A stretch of DNA of 64,000 bases from Phoronis australis. Lineage: Eukaryota; Phoronida; Phoronidae. The stretch lies in the NCBI GenBank assembly GCA_002633005.1, contig NMRA01000040.1, positions 513,362 through 577,361 of the forward strand, written 5' to 3'. A program made the position numbers and the translations under genes. Below, piece by piece: positions 29,001 through 44,100 of this stretch. The stretch's first letter is position 1. Each line of letters starts with the position of its first letter. The notes beneath the pieces are model-generated. The model was not told the DNA's origin. It made no database searches and worked only from the letters and a program-made list of their open reading frames with translations.

Positions 29001-32000
29001 CTTGACTGGGATTAGCCGTGACTTACCCACACTTGCCAAGTGCACCGTCAGCTGTTTAAAATCACAAAAACGAAGCCATCGAACACATCAATTACTTTAA
29101 ACAATACTCATTACATCCACCTGCTTCAGATTGGCAAAACCTGGTTCAAATCGCCCACTAGTAGATATGGCCTCGGGTTTGGCTTTCTCGACTGTTTCCA
29201 TTTTACCCGTCTGATATTCATTGACAGGTTTTACTGCCATTCACACGATTGTCAAGCGTTTTTTCTTGACATGGGCTTAAGAGGACACGTTTTTTGCGTG
29301 TCATTGGTTGTAATTATTTTATTGCGTAAGTGAGAAAAGATGGAGTTTTTCCGCAAATAGTCACAAATGATTTGAACCGACTGACCTGCGGTTAAGGTGT
29401 TGTTACGATTATCACGTGAGATGGACCCATGATCCTATACATAAAAAGGTGGTAATTTCCTCCATCTATGGGCGTGAAGGCTTTGCTTACCATAGTGATC
29501 AGAATGTTTCATTGGAGAATTAGCGTGAAGCTGTGTCTCAGTTCTGCTTTGACTAGAAGTGTAAATAGTCTGTTGTGACAAAATGAGAAAATTAGTCTGT
29601 TATGTTATAATTACTACCTGCAAGTTTAGTTGGAAGGAAATTAAATTTGTGTTTATGTTTGTTCATGAACAGTTCAGTCATGAAAAAGATGTCCAAGAAC
29701 ATTTCAACTATAAAGTTATTTACACCAACAGAGCAACTATAAAACGTTCACAGACAGTTCAGCTATCTAAGTGTTGTTCACGAACAGTTCAACCTACAAA
29801 TTATGTTCATGAACAGTTCAGCATATAAATTATGTTCATGAATAGTTCAGCCTATAATATGTTCATGAACAGTTCAGCCCATAAATGTATGTTCATGAAC
29901 AGAGGAACTATAAAATGTGTACATGAACAGTTAAGCTATCAAACTGTTTTTCGTGAACATTTCAGCCATAATTGTATGTTCACGAATAGAACAACTACAA
30001 ACGTGCATGAACAGTTCAGCTATCAAATTGTTGTTCATTAAGTACATGGTCAGTTCAGCTACTAAACTGTATGTTATGAATAGTTCAGCTATGAAAGTAT
30101 CTTCATGAACAGAAAGACTATTAAAATGTTCATAAGCATTTCAACTATCTAACTATTACCCATAGACAGTTCAATTATAAAAATTATGTTTATGATCAGA
30201 GCAACTATAGAATATGCATGATCATTTCTGCTATAAATTATAAGCACTGTGTAATAATGAACATAAATTATGCAGCAATAAAACCAGTGAACTTTGATGA
30301 TTTTTTGGAAAAGCTGGAGTATGAGCTACTGCTCCATGCATACACGCCAAAGTTTGAACACCAATGAAACGCATTGAGAGTAATACATGAATAAATGGTT
30401 TTAAAGCACTCATGCCTTGTGGCAGAAACTTGTACTTTCTAAGTGCTTTCTATTATCCGCTATTGGTTAATATGTGTTTTAGTGTCGGAACTTCACACCA
30501 ATGTTTTATATTACGGTAAGTGCGAGCCCACCTTACTATTTACTCGCTCTACCCCTTCATGAAGAACCACATTTCTTGTCGTTTGCCTGGGGCAGGACGT
30601 AAGAAACATCTGTCTACAGTTATTACCAGAAAAAATTGGGTTTGCCTAATAATTTATTTTTATAAACAACGTACTACATCGACATTCGGTTGAACCTTTG
30701 AAAGCAGCTTGGTGGTTTTTAAAACGGCGGAGTGAACCTGCCGTGGTAGTGAGATGGTTCTGCCGCATCATTACTTATACTTCATATTTCGTTTGACTTC
30801 GTGGCTATGCTTTTGTTTATCACCGCTCACTCGCAATTAACACATTTCTGGGCAAAAAAGTTCACTGTCACCTCTGCAGCCATGGCTGACGTTGAGAAAA
30901 CAAAGTTCCTTGTTTGGCTAGTCGATTTAAGAAAATACCAGCTCCGTTTATTAATCAGCAGGACAGTAATGTAATTTTCTGCAGTTTTCCCTCAATCTAT
31001 GACCTTGTATCGGTTTTTCCCTGGAGGTACAAGATTCAGTCCGTTTGACTTTTGTGTCAATTGTGATAAACATTCTTTTGTTTCAAAGGCATGTAATTGA
31101 CAAATCTGCCATTTGCATGATTTCCAGTAAATTGTATTCCAGTGCTTCAGATACTCAGATTTTTACTTTTTCTTTTATAACAACTGCATCGTACAACCTG
31201 TAAACAATGGCATGATTCAGAAAATTCTCAGGTATATTTAGTGCTGTATAGGTTTCGGCTGTGATGTCCCATTTCAAACAATGGTGATTGTCATATGTTT
31301 TGATTTAATTATTTCAAAATATAGCAAGGTAACACTTCTTGTTTTCTGTGGTTCTACTGTGGTTGGAATGGAGTGCTTCATTCTTATTTTATCTTAATGC
31401 TTGAAGTTGGCCATTTTTGATTTGCTGAAGGAGCGCTCAATATTATATAGGAGTTTTGATGAGAATTTTAACAATATCAATTTGCATGATGCATACTGAA
31501 TTAAAGAATGCTGCTAAATATTTATCCCGCTCACTAGTCATATTAATTTTCCACTGAAAGGCTTTGTAGCCTTTCACTAAAAATTAAAACATCAAAAGCT
31601 ACATTTCGTCCAGTTTATCTGGCTAAGAACAAAATCAAATTAGGCATTTTATTCTTATAAAAAAATTTCCTTACTGTGATAGAACTTTTCTGCCACTAAG
31701 AAGAATGTACAAACACTTAACAGGTCATGAAATGCATCAGAAAATCATCGATTTTATTGGGGTTCGTCAATCCCGAAAGTTGAAAGTGGCATGCAGAGAC
31801 TTCTTTTTTAAAAATTGGTCAGTCACATGACACAGCAATGAGCATTTCCCAGAAGTAATCACATGACACAGCGACCATTTTCCAGAAGTGCATCGCAGAT
31901 CAGCTTTTAGTTTTAGCTCTTTGTCTAATAACTCAAAGTATGTGATGGCTATTCGAGGGCGAAGTACAACCTTAAAGAATTAAGCTTAAGTGTTGCATTT

Positions 32001-35000
32001 AAGTTCACAGTGAGGAGTTCTGTAGATTGCAATTCACAAATTGGAATAACCAATGCTCCTTAGCTGAAAACCATATTCAGCTTGCACCTCGTAATCTCCT
32101 AAATGCAACATTTTTCATGAAGCATTAGATCAAAGGTGTTTTTACAATCCTTTAATTGACCAGTGTTGGTTTTGCAACCCTAAACGCTGTAAAACACTAA
32201 CTAACTGGTTCTCGAATTGTGTCGTCACTGCAGGTGATCTCTATCGAAAGGTCGATTCAAGGTGTTTACATTTGGCTTGAAATTCATCCGCATTCTGACT
32301 TAGGTTCAAGTAAATGTATTGTTTTTAATTGAAAAGCACCACCCTCTGCAAGAAAGATATAATGTTTGCAACAGATACCCCAGTACATTAGCAGCAATGT
32401 AACAGCTTTGCACATTTGACACAGGTTTGAAGTGCTCGGAACACCACCCAAATTGATATTCGTGCTCAATAGAAAATGATATTGTGGCGACAGAGGAAAC
32501 ATAAGCATACGTTGAACTTACACATACATTAAAAAAGGCGTTTCTCATTTATCTCATTACGTGTCTCATTTGATTTGTCATAGTTTTCAAGTGTTATGGA
32601 GAAGTGATCTATTTTAGAACTAGCTTTACGGTGATAAATTAGAAAATTTGTACTAATCTTACAAAAAACCATTGCAGTCGCTGTGACCGCATTTCTGTGG
32701 AATAATTGCAAAATAAGTTTTATAGAGAAAAACTAGTGGTGTATTATGAAATTTTCGATACGTAACCACGTTCATCAAACACCCAAGCTATAACCGATTC
32801 TTCTAATCTGGTGTTTGCTATAGTTTGTCTTGTTTTGACCAAACTAAGACTGGACATTGTGGAAAAATAACCACAGACAGAATCAGTGAGCTCAGTCATG
32901 GACTCTGGTCACTTTCAGTGCTGACCTAAATTATAGTCTTTGCAGTGCAGACCTAGTGATTCTTACACTTGAAAATATAACGTGTTTACAAATATAAACC
33001 ATTTACATTGCTGCATCAAATCATTCCCTTCAGACAAGACAGACATAAATACAGTTGGGTCACAGATTGTTATTCAAATAAATTGACTGCACCATTGCTA
33101 AGGTAGTCTGACAAATGCTAAATTCAAAATCTATCTGTGGACTTCAAATATTTGCAAGTGAAATACCATCCAAAATCTTTGCAAACCCGTCACCTGGAAT
33201 ATTTACATTACCATTTGTACAACTACCCTGCCATGACATGAGTTACACACAAGAGTAAAATTCACCTACCTCGAACATGTGGATGTAGAATCTCAATGCA
33301 ACCCTCGTGGCAGCAGAACTCCACTAGAGCCTGTGCTGACAACCGGTGAACCACAACCGGTATGGGCAAGTGAAACCACACAGCTCCACTGAGAACGTTA
33401 TAAACTCCCCATGCGTCACCAAGTTTTCACACATGCAGCAGCGTTTGGCCAGTGGCGGACTCCCACTGGGATGCTGGCTGCTGTTGGTAGTGGTGGTGGT
33501 GTGTACCAGGTAGAATGGCCCTGCTGTTGTCTGTGATTGTAGAATCTATTTCACATCAGTCACTAGTCGGGAACCTCCAGTTCATGTGTGCAGTCATGTA
33601 CTCTGTGAAAATCATCAGTAGATATTTTTGCTGTGTGCCTAGAGTACAAATTAATGAGCGGCATGCAGCTACCTGGAGCAGAGCTCTTTGCCTCAGTTCT
33701 CTGCAAAGGGCGTGGTCTGCCATCATGATTGGCTTTGCCTGAAGAGTCTGCCAACTGTTGCATGATGCCAGTGGTGTCGGTAACCATTATCCCATTAACT
33801 AGAGCGTCTTTATTTCACTCGTAAATATGCTGCTGCAGTTTCATCGTCTAGCACTGAAGAAGTGTTTTATGGCTTGTTTCTGTGTTTGTGGGTGACCAAA
33901 GGCCAGTGACGGAGTTCTCTAGCAGGCGCTATTTGTAGAGTCAGTCTAGTTGGCTTATTGGCTGAAAAAGTTGATTTTGCAGTGTATTCCTGCCTATGCT
34001 GCATGATGTCTTTTTCACCTTCCATAGTCACACTCACCTTGCCAATTCATCCCTCAATAAGTGCATTTGTTGCAATCTGTCTTTTATGTTATAACATTTT
34101 TTCACTAGAATTTGACCCAGAAATAACTATCATATCCAGAGCCCACTCCTGAGTGCTGTAAGTGACCTTTTGTGGTGTCCAAGTATACAACTTGGATTTC
34201 AACTTGACTATACCCAGTCATTAACCCTACAGAACTGTACAAGAGTCTGGTATTTCTGCTGGACTCTTTGAAATACTATCTTACACTGACCATAGTCAAA
34301 CTAGTTCCATTTAGGTAGTACAGCAAGGTTTGTTCAGATATAAGTGTCATGTTGCCATAGTACGGGATACTTATTGAGTAGTTGAGTTTCGCAGTTCTCG
34401 CAATTACTCAAACTGACTTTAATTACAGGAACGTTTTAAGTCTACAGTAGATGAGTTCTATACTTAGAGTTGACTCTGCTGCTTTACAATAACCAATACA
34501 CAATTTACACTTCTGATAAACACAAGTTTGCACAATATGGTGGGAATTCTCCTGTTTATGGCAGTGGGATAGACAGTGTGAGCCATCCCACATTCAAGTA
34601 CAATCATTCACCTCCATGTAATGCATTATGGGGACACATGAAAGTGTATTTGCAGTTTTTTTCCACTGATCTTTAAATACTGCCAACTGGAAGTCTATTT
34701 TTATTGTTTAGTCAAAATGTATTGTCTGATGTTTGAGATATATGATGAATTTGGTTTCCATAATCTTAGAGATTGTCTCATTCTGAGTTATTTATATCCT
34801 GCTATATAGTAGGATTGAATAGTTCTGAAGATTAATGCTCTGTCCACTGCAAAACCTGTCTATTAAGCAGAGAAACTACTCGAAACACTTTTGCCACTTT
34901 TACAGGAGAGACAGTTTTCACCGTGTCAGTTGTCACAGTGCGACTTGCTCCACTTCAGTCGCATTTACACGACATTAGATTGCAAACTGGGTCACCATGT

Positions 35001-35075
35001 GGCATTTACACGTAGACTGTCTGCGCATGCTCGCATGAACAATAGCGAATGTCCAAACCACGTGGAATGTCAACA

Positions 35076-35123
<48 letters not shown>

Positions 35124-38100
35124 GCTATTGAAAGGTGATCCCTTTCCGCCCTGCCCCAGTTTTGTTTAGATGTGTAGTTGAAACTGGAGCAACTGATGGA
35201 GTGCAACTCGCTCTACCTATCAAACCGGTGTCAAAAATGGCCGCCACGGTGTCAACTTGCTCGTGTCAGTCGCGTTTACCCACACACTTACACCTGATCA
35301 GCTGATCCGTGTTAGTTCCTCCGTGACAGCTGTCTCTCTTGTAAATGCAACTTATTAGGAGTTAGTTCTTATCTCTTACAATATCTCCATCAAAATATTC
35401 AATGAAGAAATGCACTATTGGCATCTTACACAGAAGCGTGATATTTGGTGGTGAAACAAGTTTTCTGGTCACTCTGCAATAAAGGAAAACTGCTTAACCC
35501 ACAGAGAGACTTTTAGTGTTGTCTCCAACAGAGCGCCAGGTGCTGTCGGTTATGCTGCACCACCTCAACTTGATTGACTTCACACCTGTAAGCCGGCTCG
35601 GTTTCCACAGAAACAACTGGCGAATCCCTCGCCGGTAAATCACGCACTGTCTGTAGACATCTTCATCAGTGAAGACATTACCAGTTTACAGGTTTACGTA
35701 AATCATTTTTTGAACTCAGCAGATCTATAAATTGCCACACAAATCTTGCCCTCTGTTTTTGTAAGCCTCCCAGGAGATGTTTGGAGAGATTAATAATGGC
35801 TAACAATGTCTATCAATGGCTGGCTCAGGGTTTTTAGAGCTTTATGTTTATTAGGCTGTTATTTAGTCTGCTTCTTGGCTGCCACTTGTTTTTCACTCAT
35901 TGTTGTCTAAGTATGCTCCTGAGAACATTCAGTATGCATGACTATTCCTCTTCTGATGGAAATGAGGGTGTGGAAACCAACTGTTACCATACACTGCAAA
36001 ATCTTACCACGCACCGTAAAAACTTGCCATGCACCATAAAAACTCTTACCAAGTACTGTAAAAACTCGTACCGCTCAGAAAAAATTACCGTGGATTCTGA
36101 ATTCCTATTCAACTCAGGTACTCTTTCCACACTCAGTTTTTAGTCACAGAACTGCGCTACCAAGTTTCCATGTGTTTTTTGGTCACCTCCGTTAAGGGTT
36201 GTTGTAAGAGTGCCTAATTGTTTAGGTTCCACAATATACTTTTTGTGTATAATTGTAACAGTTTTTGCAGTGTGTGGTAAGGGTTCAGGACTGTGGTAAG
36301 ACTTGGTCTCCACCCCCTGGAAATCCTTTGAGTGATTTACTGTCAAGCCAGTAATCCTCAAGTGCACAGTCTGCTCATCCCAAGTTTTATGGTGTTTTTG
36401 AAATAAACAAATTACAAGTGTCAAGCCTGGAAACCTGTGGCTCTAATAACACAACTTTTGTCTTTGAAGAGCTTAATACCAAGACAACATGGCTCATGCA
36501 CTTATGTTCGTTGTTCCTCATTTATCAACACAGCTCACAGGCTTGTAAAATTGGTTCGCCGACAGGCCCGCACATGCACCAACAAACAGGTGGATGATTA
36601 GTGAAAAATCTGTGGGCTGTGTTTATAGGTGCCGGAGCCGTGTTTGGGGCCCATTCTTAAGTGAGGAACTATAAAGTAGGTGAGCCATGTTGGTTGGTGA
36701 TCTGTTGCGTAATAGTTCTGTTTTACCTATCTCATCTTGACCTATAATTTGACTTACAATTGTTTTACTCTGGTGGAAAAGAATACAGGATGTTAAAAGA
36801 ATACCAAACCCGGTTTTGACCACCCAGTTCTCTGAAACGAAATAAGAGTTTTGTAACCTTCACAATCCTTCCTCACAGGTTTGGAGGAAAATTTGAAAAT
36901 TCCTTTCAAAGTCTGCTTAAGGGCAAGGGTAATCTATGCTTTTAGCCAATTACATGGCAACTGTGGGAAAAGACCACCCACCAAGGGTCATAATATCCAA
37001 TTTGTGGAATAGGGGGCATGGGTTTTAGTTGATTCCTGCTTTTATCTTACAAGATTGACACTAATGATACATTAGTAGGTGACAAAACTGAGGATTGATT
37101 AAAATCACCAAAACATGGTTTAGTATTTTTTTAAGTAATTAAATGCTTTGAAAACACATTGTCTCACAGAAAAATTGTGACCTCAGACAAGAGCAGTAGT
37201 CTGATAGACATCTCGTAAAAATTTTTTACTGCCATGTCGAGGCCATCTTTAAAAACTCAGGTTTTTGTTTGAGCTCTTTTCGTCGTGGAGATAGCATTGG
37301 TTCCTAATTTTTCATAATTACAGTGTGCACTCACTTCCCATGCTTGCTTCTTTGTCTTATTTTACTGCTTAAAACTGGATTTGTTCCAGTTTGGCTTCGG
37401 CAGTTTTAATTTGACCTTATTATCACGATATGGGATATTTACTTGAAATTGTTCTAGGTCAATAAAAGTGAATTTATAAAGAGATATCTCACAAATTCAT
37501 CTTGAACATTGAACTTGTTCCTAGAGTGCTGGTCTTGAAAAATGTTGGGTTCATTGGTGCTACAGGTGAAGTAAACTGGAGCCCACTTAATGTGATAGAA
37601 TATCCCAGTTACTGTCATGAAATCCGTGTTAAATAACTCGCATAATATATTGATTTGCTATCATATTGCCAGGTATTGTCATTGAAAATCAGCAAAATAG
37701 ATTCTCACCTGTTTATTAGCATGTGTACCTTAGCTTTTCTATCAAAAAACGAACCTAAGTCATCTTGAATTTAATTGCCTTATCGAAACCCTGCGCCAGG
37801 GGTAACATCAGCTGTTTCCTGTCTTACTCTCGCCTGCTCCACACATCAGTTCAGCTGGTTACAATGGCCACCAAGTCCAAACTTGCTTAATGGATTATCC
37901 CATTTACTATCATACCGTAATCGTTCGGGTTAACGCCCATGCTCAGTTAACCGCCCACCCCTACTTTAGGTGGATTTTCGATTTAACCGCCCACTGCTCA
38001 GTTAAGCGCCCCCCTACGATTTTTGAAGATTTCCAGTTAAGCGCCCACCTCTCGGTTAAGCGCCCATCCCGTACTTTTAAAGAATGAAGATTTAGCGCCC

Positions 38101-41100
38101 AGTGCTAAGGAAACGGTGATTCCCCGACTTTTACAAAAAGATCGATGATCACAATGAGCGTAACAACGCCGGGCCTTCAAGACGGTGGTTTAGCAATGTG
38201 AATTACAATACAAGTAAGGAGTTCTTGTCTTGGGTCATGGACTCACTTCAAAATATAATACTTTAACGTTTTTGTCACTTTATTTTCTTCCCATGTTTAC
38301 AAAGTTTAAGAACGGCGCCGGCGTCAAAACCTCCGCTTTCAGCGACTTTGTCTGCCGCACTGAGTTTCGGTCTGCAGTGCACTAGATAAAATATATATTC
38401 GAAAAAATCAGGCCAGACAAATGTGACAATGGTTTTGCCAACCCTCCAAATTCTCTTAAGGTGGGAAGCTCTCGTATTTTGAAGAAATCTCACAACTCAC
38501 GGAAAGATTTCAAATTCTCATTTTGATGAATGTAACTGCCGGGTTGTAGAGGACGTGTGGCGACCGAAGGGACAGTACAAGTGCCTTACTGGGTTACCGA
38601 TTTCGTTGCTGCCTATCGATTTCTGAATTCAAAGGTTGGCAATAATGTTTGTTTGTGTATGATCTTGAAGTAATAAAAAACAGCTAGTCAAATTTTGTTT
38701 TTTGCTTACTGCATCTCAGTCAAACTGGCGTTACCAGATTTAACTATTGTCGCTGGCTGTTCTTTATTTTTTCTTGCGTCAGCCCCCACGTATAAGCGTG
38801 ACTGTGAAATATCGTTTCCACATCCCCTTTTTGCCATCCAGAATAATTTTGTTTATACATTGGCCAGTTTCTTACCATTCGAGTCTGAAATATCTACGAC
38901 GTAGACTGACTGAAAATTGGCGATAGTGGGTAGGAGATGCACACAGCTAGCTACGGGCATGGGCTTAGGGAGCATCGAGCGGGAAATATCGGAATAGACT
39001 TGACATCGCAGTTTTGGGGAACATTGGCAACGGAGGAATATCGTAAAGAACTGGGTCTTTCGTAACAACAGCTTAAAAGTACATAGTCACGCCCGTTTTT
39101 GTTACTTAGGGCTATTCTCTTTTGATGTGTGACTTTGTAGTCATTTTGGTGCACGTGCGCAAGTTCCCACACTTTGCAGTGCATGTTACCTTGACATCAA
39201 CATGTGATTGACAGGTGCTCACTCGTAGGCCCTACGTGCGTGCTGATTCCCGCCGCTATCTTTGGCCATAAAAAACGAGATGCATATTGGAAGAGGCCGT
39301 TTTATTACTTGACGGCATTTCCAAGTCACGACTGTCAGCCGACTGAGACATTGCTTGCTAACAGCGAGACCGAACAGTGCCGCAGTGCGATAGGCCTATT
39401 GCAAGTGATATAAATAGGATAATCTGGACATCTTGCATGAAAAATAAATGTTTTTCCACCACGAAGTTTGGTAAGGCGATTGTTTAAGAATGAATTGAAA
39501 CATCGCTGTTTTGTGGCGTTTTATCACATATTTATGTCGTGGCTCGAAATTTTATTCTTGATTGACGAGTAGCTCACGGCCGCTTAACACCGATTCTTGT
39601 CTTAGGCCTAATTCTTTGCCGAGCATGTTTGGCGCAACGGCAAGTGAGCAATGCCGGGCGGTCGAGATAAAACAGCTAGCCGCAGAACCATACGCTGAAA
39701 ATGTCATTGAGTCACAGAGTGTCGACTATAAACATCCTAAACACAAAAAACATCTGAATTAAGTTTTTCAAACTTTTATTACAACTCATTTTAAAACTGC
39801 TCTCAGACTATGAACTTGGCAGCTCAGTACGAGACTGCAACCATAAATTTGATGTCTGCTGTGACCTCTGCAACACGTGAAGCTTGCACGCGCGCACTTT
39901 AACAAGGTCACATCTTAAAATAGTTGCAATCCAAGTAGAGGCTGCGTGGTCACTGGTCGTCTGCGCTCTAGAGGGCAAAGTAACAAGACCGCAGGACGCC
40001 ACGGGGCTATTACTCAGTAATTCTGTAAATTTAACAGTGAATAACTAATCTGAGGGCAAGAGAATCTTTGTTGGGATCATCCGCTGTTATGACATTTTTC
40101 TCGTCATGTGGCGACGTGACGATAACGCTCTTTGAAAAGTCCTACCTGTTCCGAGTACGAGGTAAGATTAACCGCCCAGGGCGGTTGCCTGTCGTAATAA
40201 GCGCCCATGTTCGGTTAACCGCCCACCCTGGATTTCTTGAAATTTCACGTTTAAGCGCCCATGTCTGGTTAACCGCCCACCCCCGATTTTTTGGGTTTGC
40301 CAATTTAACCGCCCAGGGCGTTAACCCGAACGATTACGGTAATTTATGTTGAAACATTTTGCGGGCTCCGTTGTAAAGTATACCGAAAATGAATATTTTG
40401 AAATATAAATGTCAATCATTCTAGGAGGTGTCCTACATTCTAGCTCAGTACTGGCAAGACATTATTTTGACTAATGGAAGGTGTTAAATGTTAATTAAGA
40501 AAACTAAAATGGCATCAGCCAAACAACTCCCTGTGGAAGACAAAGTCAATACATTAAATGTTAGTTAAAGTCTACAAGGACATACCACTGTTAACGATAA
40601 ATTTGATTAAAAGTTATCTTAGCATTTTTTTGGCTTGTAGAAATGTTATCCTGTCAAGCATTAAAAGTTATCACGTGATCTCTGCCCGTGGTCTGATACT
40701 GAACAATATATATAAGGCACCTTTCCATAGTTAAGTCCACCACTGTTGAAGAAATTAAAAAGCTGTGAGTATACCATGTGATCGCATTTGACCAGACAGA
40801 AAAATATGTATTCAGGAGACAGCAGTTGGCAACATCAAAGGAACTGTGCTCTACTCAGCCAGAACTAGTAGTAAAAACAAATGTTTGTTTAGACAGCACA
40901 TTCCTAATTTACTACAGCATAGTATAGGACAAGACATGCAAACAACCACACATGGCCTAAACCTCCAATTCCTGGTGCATATGTGCAGATAAAAATTATC
41001 GATTATTCGCTAAAAATTATTGATTATTTGCTAAAAATTATTGATTATTTGCTACAATATTTCGTATCTGTTTGGGTAAACGCCCACTTCAGCTGGAGGC

Positions 41101-44100
41101 ACCCCTGGATTTTCACAAGTTATCCTTTGTAATGCTCTTGTTCCCATCTTAATCCGCTGAACCCCCACGGATTTGAGTTTCTTAATTTCTGATTTCTAAA
41201 TTGAGAAATTCTAAAAACTATTCATTGGTGAAAGACTTCGGGGTTCACCCAGTAGTGAATAAACCGAGCCCTTACTACACCCAAGCGTTCGGTGGAGCGG
41301 ACTTAGAACGAATGTAAATTTGACTCAATTTCAGTCATACGAATCTTTGTTAACGTCTACAAAATCCGTGTCTTGGTGCTGGCAAACCGATTTGTGGGGA
41401 CCAATAAATCTGTCATCTGATCAGTATTGTTGAGTTATCTAATTAAACTTTTTATAATATCAACAACTACCAGCCTTGAACAGACACTTCTCCACGGCTC
41501 ATCAGTTTTATTATGGCTCATCCATATATGTATACCCATCGCTGCAGAAACATTGCTGCTTTAACAACTTCTCTCATTAGAAAACCAATATTGCCAACAC
41601 TTACTAATTTCCTTTTTCTTTCTCTACATTTTTATGTTAGTGACTACTTACCAGATACAAAGTTTTAGATGGACTTCATAAAAGGAACTTTAGTTGAAAT
41701 CATCTGTTTAGATTAGTTCCCCTTTTTGAGACCAACATCCTAATCTAAAGCCTTCATCTCAGTTCTTGACATTTCTTGAAGTAGTCAGTTGTAGTTTCAA
41801 ACTGAATGCAACAACCGAATGCGAAACTAACTAAAAACTACTCTACCCTGAAACTAAAAAATTATGAGCACAGCCCTGGAAATCATTTTCGCATAATATC
41901 CAGGTTCTCATTCACTCTCATGCATACACCGTACATTCAGTTTAGTAAGATGGAGCTCTGACATGTAGGAGACACCTTTGTGCAATGCTCGATTGTCAGC
42001 CAGTGAAGCCAGGATTCAAACCCTGGTCTCCCAAACAGGGAGTCCAGAGCTCAAGCCACTAAACCACACGGTCTCCTCTGAAAGTAAGAAAGTTAATGTG
42101 ACACTTTTGTGTGAAGGTAGAAGATGTTACTTAACCTCTAAGACCTCTTTCTTCTAATCCAGGTACTTTCACACCCTTGTTGGTGAGGTTCTCACTCTAT
42201 CACAGGTTGTCAGTCACTGGAACCTTCATGTGGAGTATCACTAATTTCATACAAGATATGCATGAAGGGATGGGTATCATCCATTGTAAAGGCCCCTGAC
42301 AGTGCATAATATCTGGTAATTACCTCCTCACAGTTGGAATTGCCTAATTGATTTTCACAAGTTTCTGCTTTACAGGTAAGCTGTAAGCTATCCTTTCCAA
42401 TATCCTGTTGTGATTGCAAACTGTTTAATGTTTCTGCCAGTTTTGACCAACGACTGTCTGACAGCGGAAGGCGACTACTGCTGGAGTGTGAGAAACGGTC
42501 TTATTTTTCATGTTTTATTTTCATTACAGTTCTCAGTTTTTGTGTTCCAATTATATTTTTTATTTCAACAGCATTGAACCGGTGTGAAAGTGGTTATCGT
42601 AATTTAGCAAAATATTACTCATTTCTTGAGACATTCATTTTCGTATTTATCTCTTCATGCATATCAATATGTCTGGGGATACAGGTTGAAAATGAAATAT
42701 GTCGTCCGTTATTGATAGTTTTAAGAAAAGTGATAAAACCAACTAAAAAACTGCTAAAAACCGTATCAAAACTGAGAGTTGGTTTACTTGATCTCCAGCT
42801 GAAAATCTAATCATTGTTTTCCTCGTTTTCTACTAACAATACGCTTATAATCCGTTTACCCTAAGTGGCTGTTATCCTGATTAGCCTACACCCCCTTGCT
42901 GAGCCACTGGTGTGGTCAGCCTGCTTCAGTGGACATAGCACGTGTGGTCAAAATGATGGTTATGGGCCATTCTCTGTTGGTCACAACCTATCATAAAATT
43001 AACAGGGGATGCCTATGGGGATGGGGTGCTAAAATGATTTCACATGCTGGGCAGTCGTTTGTACTGATTTCCTGACTTTTTGAACGTGGCCACCAAGATA
43101 GTGCTTCGTTTTGTTGTTTTGCTGTTAGGCCCTATCTTTACAATTAATGTCCACGCAGCACTTATTTGTTCAAGTTGAAGACGCAAACCTCAAAACTGAA
43201 ACAAATCAAATTTGCATCTGTGAATGTTTACCTTTGATGCAATCAACTCTCAGCTTGGTCCATGTTATTTATGTGTAAGTAACAGTGTTTACTCGTCGTT
43301 TTTAACAATCCAAACAAGTAATAAATGGTTCTACCACAAAACATGAGATGGTGCTACATCTGGTCAATGCACATTCAACTAGAATTCACTCAGATATCGC
43401 AGATAGCAAAACTATACAACTCTAATATTATAGTAACAATCTGAGGACTGGACTGAAGGGTAATTCGTGGTGATAGCGGATTACAAGCAGAATTCACCAA
43501 CCATGCAGCTGGGATGACAGGTTGTGATGGTTCATTACCACAGGGCAGACAATCTTCCACCCTCACTGTTCTCACTTGTTCTCATTTAATGCAGTCCTTT
43601 TCTCATTTATTAACACATTTCTTATGAGCTGTAGTTCTTTCCTCATCAACCGCAATTCTGTTCTTACTAACTGAGCTCGTTTGTCATTAATCTCTTTAAA
43701 CAGACCGTTGTAGCATTCTTTGTCCATAGACAGCATTTCTTTTCTGTTCTACCTGGATAACAGTAGTCATGCTTACAATGAAAATCTCATTCTTTGATTT
43801 AATGAAATACAATACATATTACCATATGTAGGGGTCTCTGTGATAATATGCAATAACCTTCATACAAGGGTGACATACAGAAGACCTACTTTTCCGTAGC
43901 TCTCATCTGAAATAACAACGATTATCCGCCTCGCTTGGGGTATTTAGAACAAGACGGTGTAGTATATATATTAATTATAGGTGTTCAGAAGAATGGCACT
44001 GCATTCGTGAAAAATAAAATGCGGTTAACGAGAAAAGAATTGAGATAGTAATAACTGAATTGTGTCTGATGACAAAAGAACTATAGCTCGAATGAAAAGA

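Noticed and set aside
29130-29165. GGTTCAAATCG as a tRNA B box
   Set aside because: No A box at proper distance and no cloverleaf pairing.
29661-30240. CRISPR-like array of repeats and spacers
   Set aside because: Unit lengths vary, the 'spacers' are diverged copies of each other, and the surrounding genome is clearly animal-like with introns.
34891-35206. Frames with Tyr-Ile repeats on both strands
   Set aside because: Translation of the AT microsatellite.
38275-40002. Transposase inside the 2.4-kb element
   Set aside because: No frame longer than about 95 codons and no catalytic motif seen; the interior is called non-coding.
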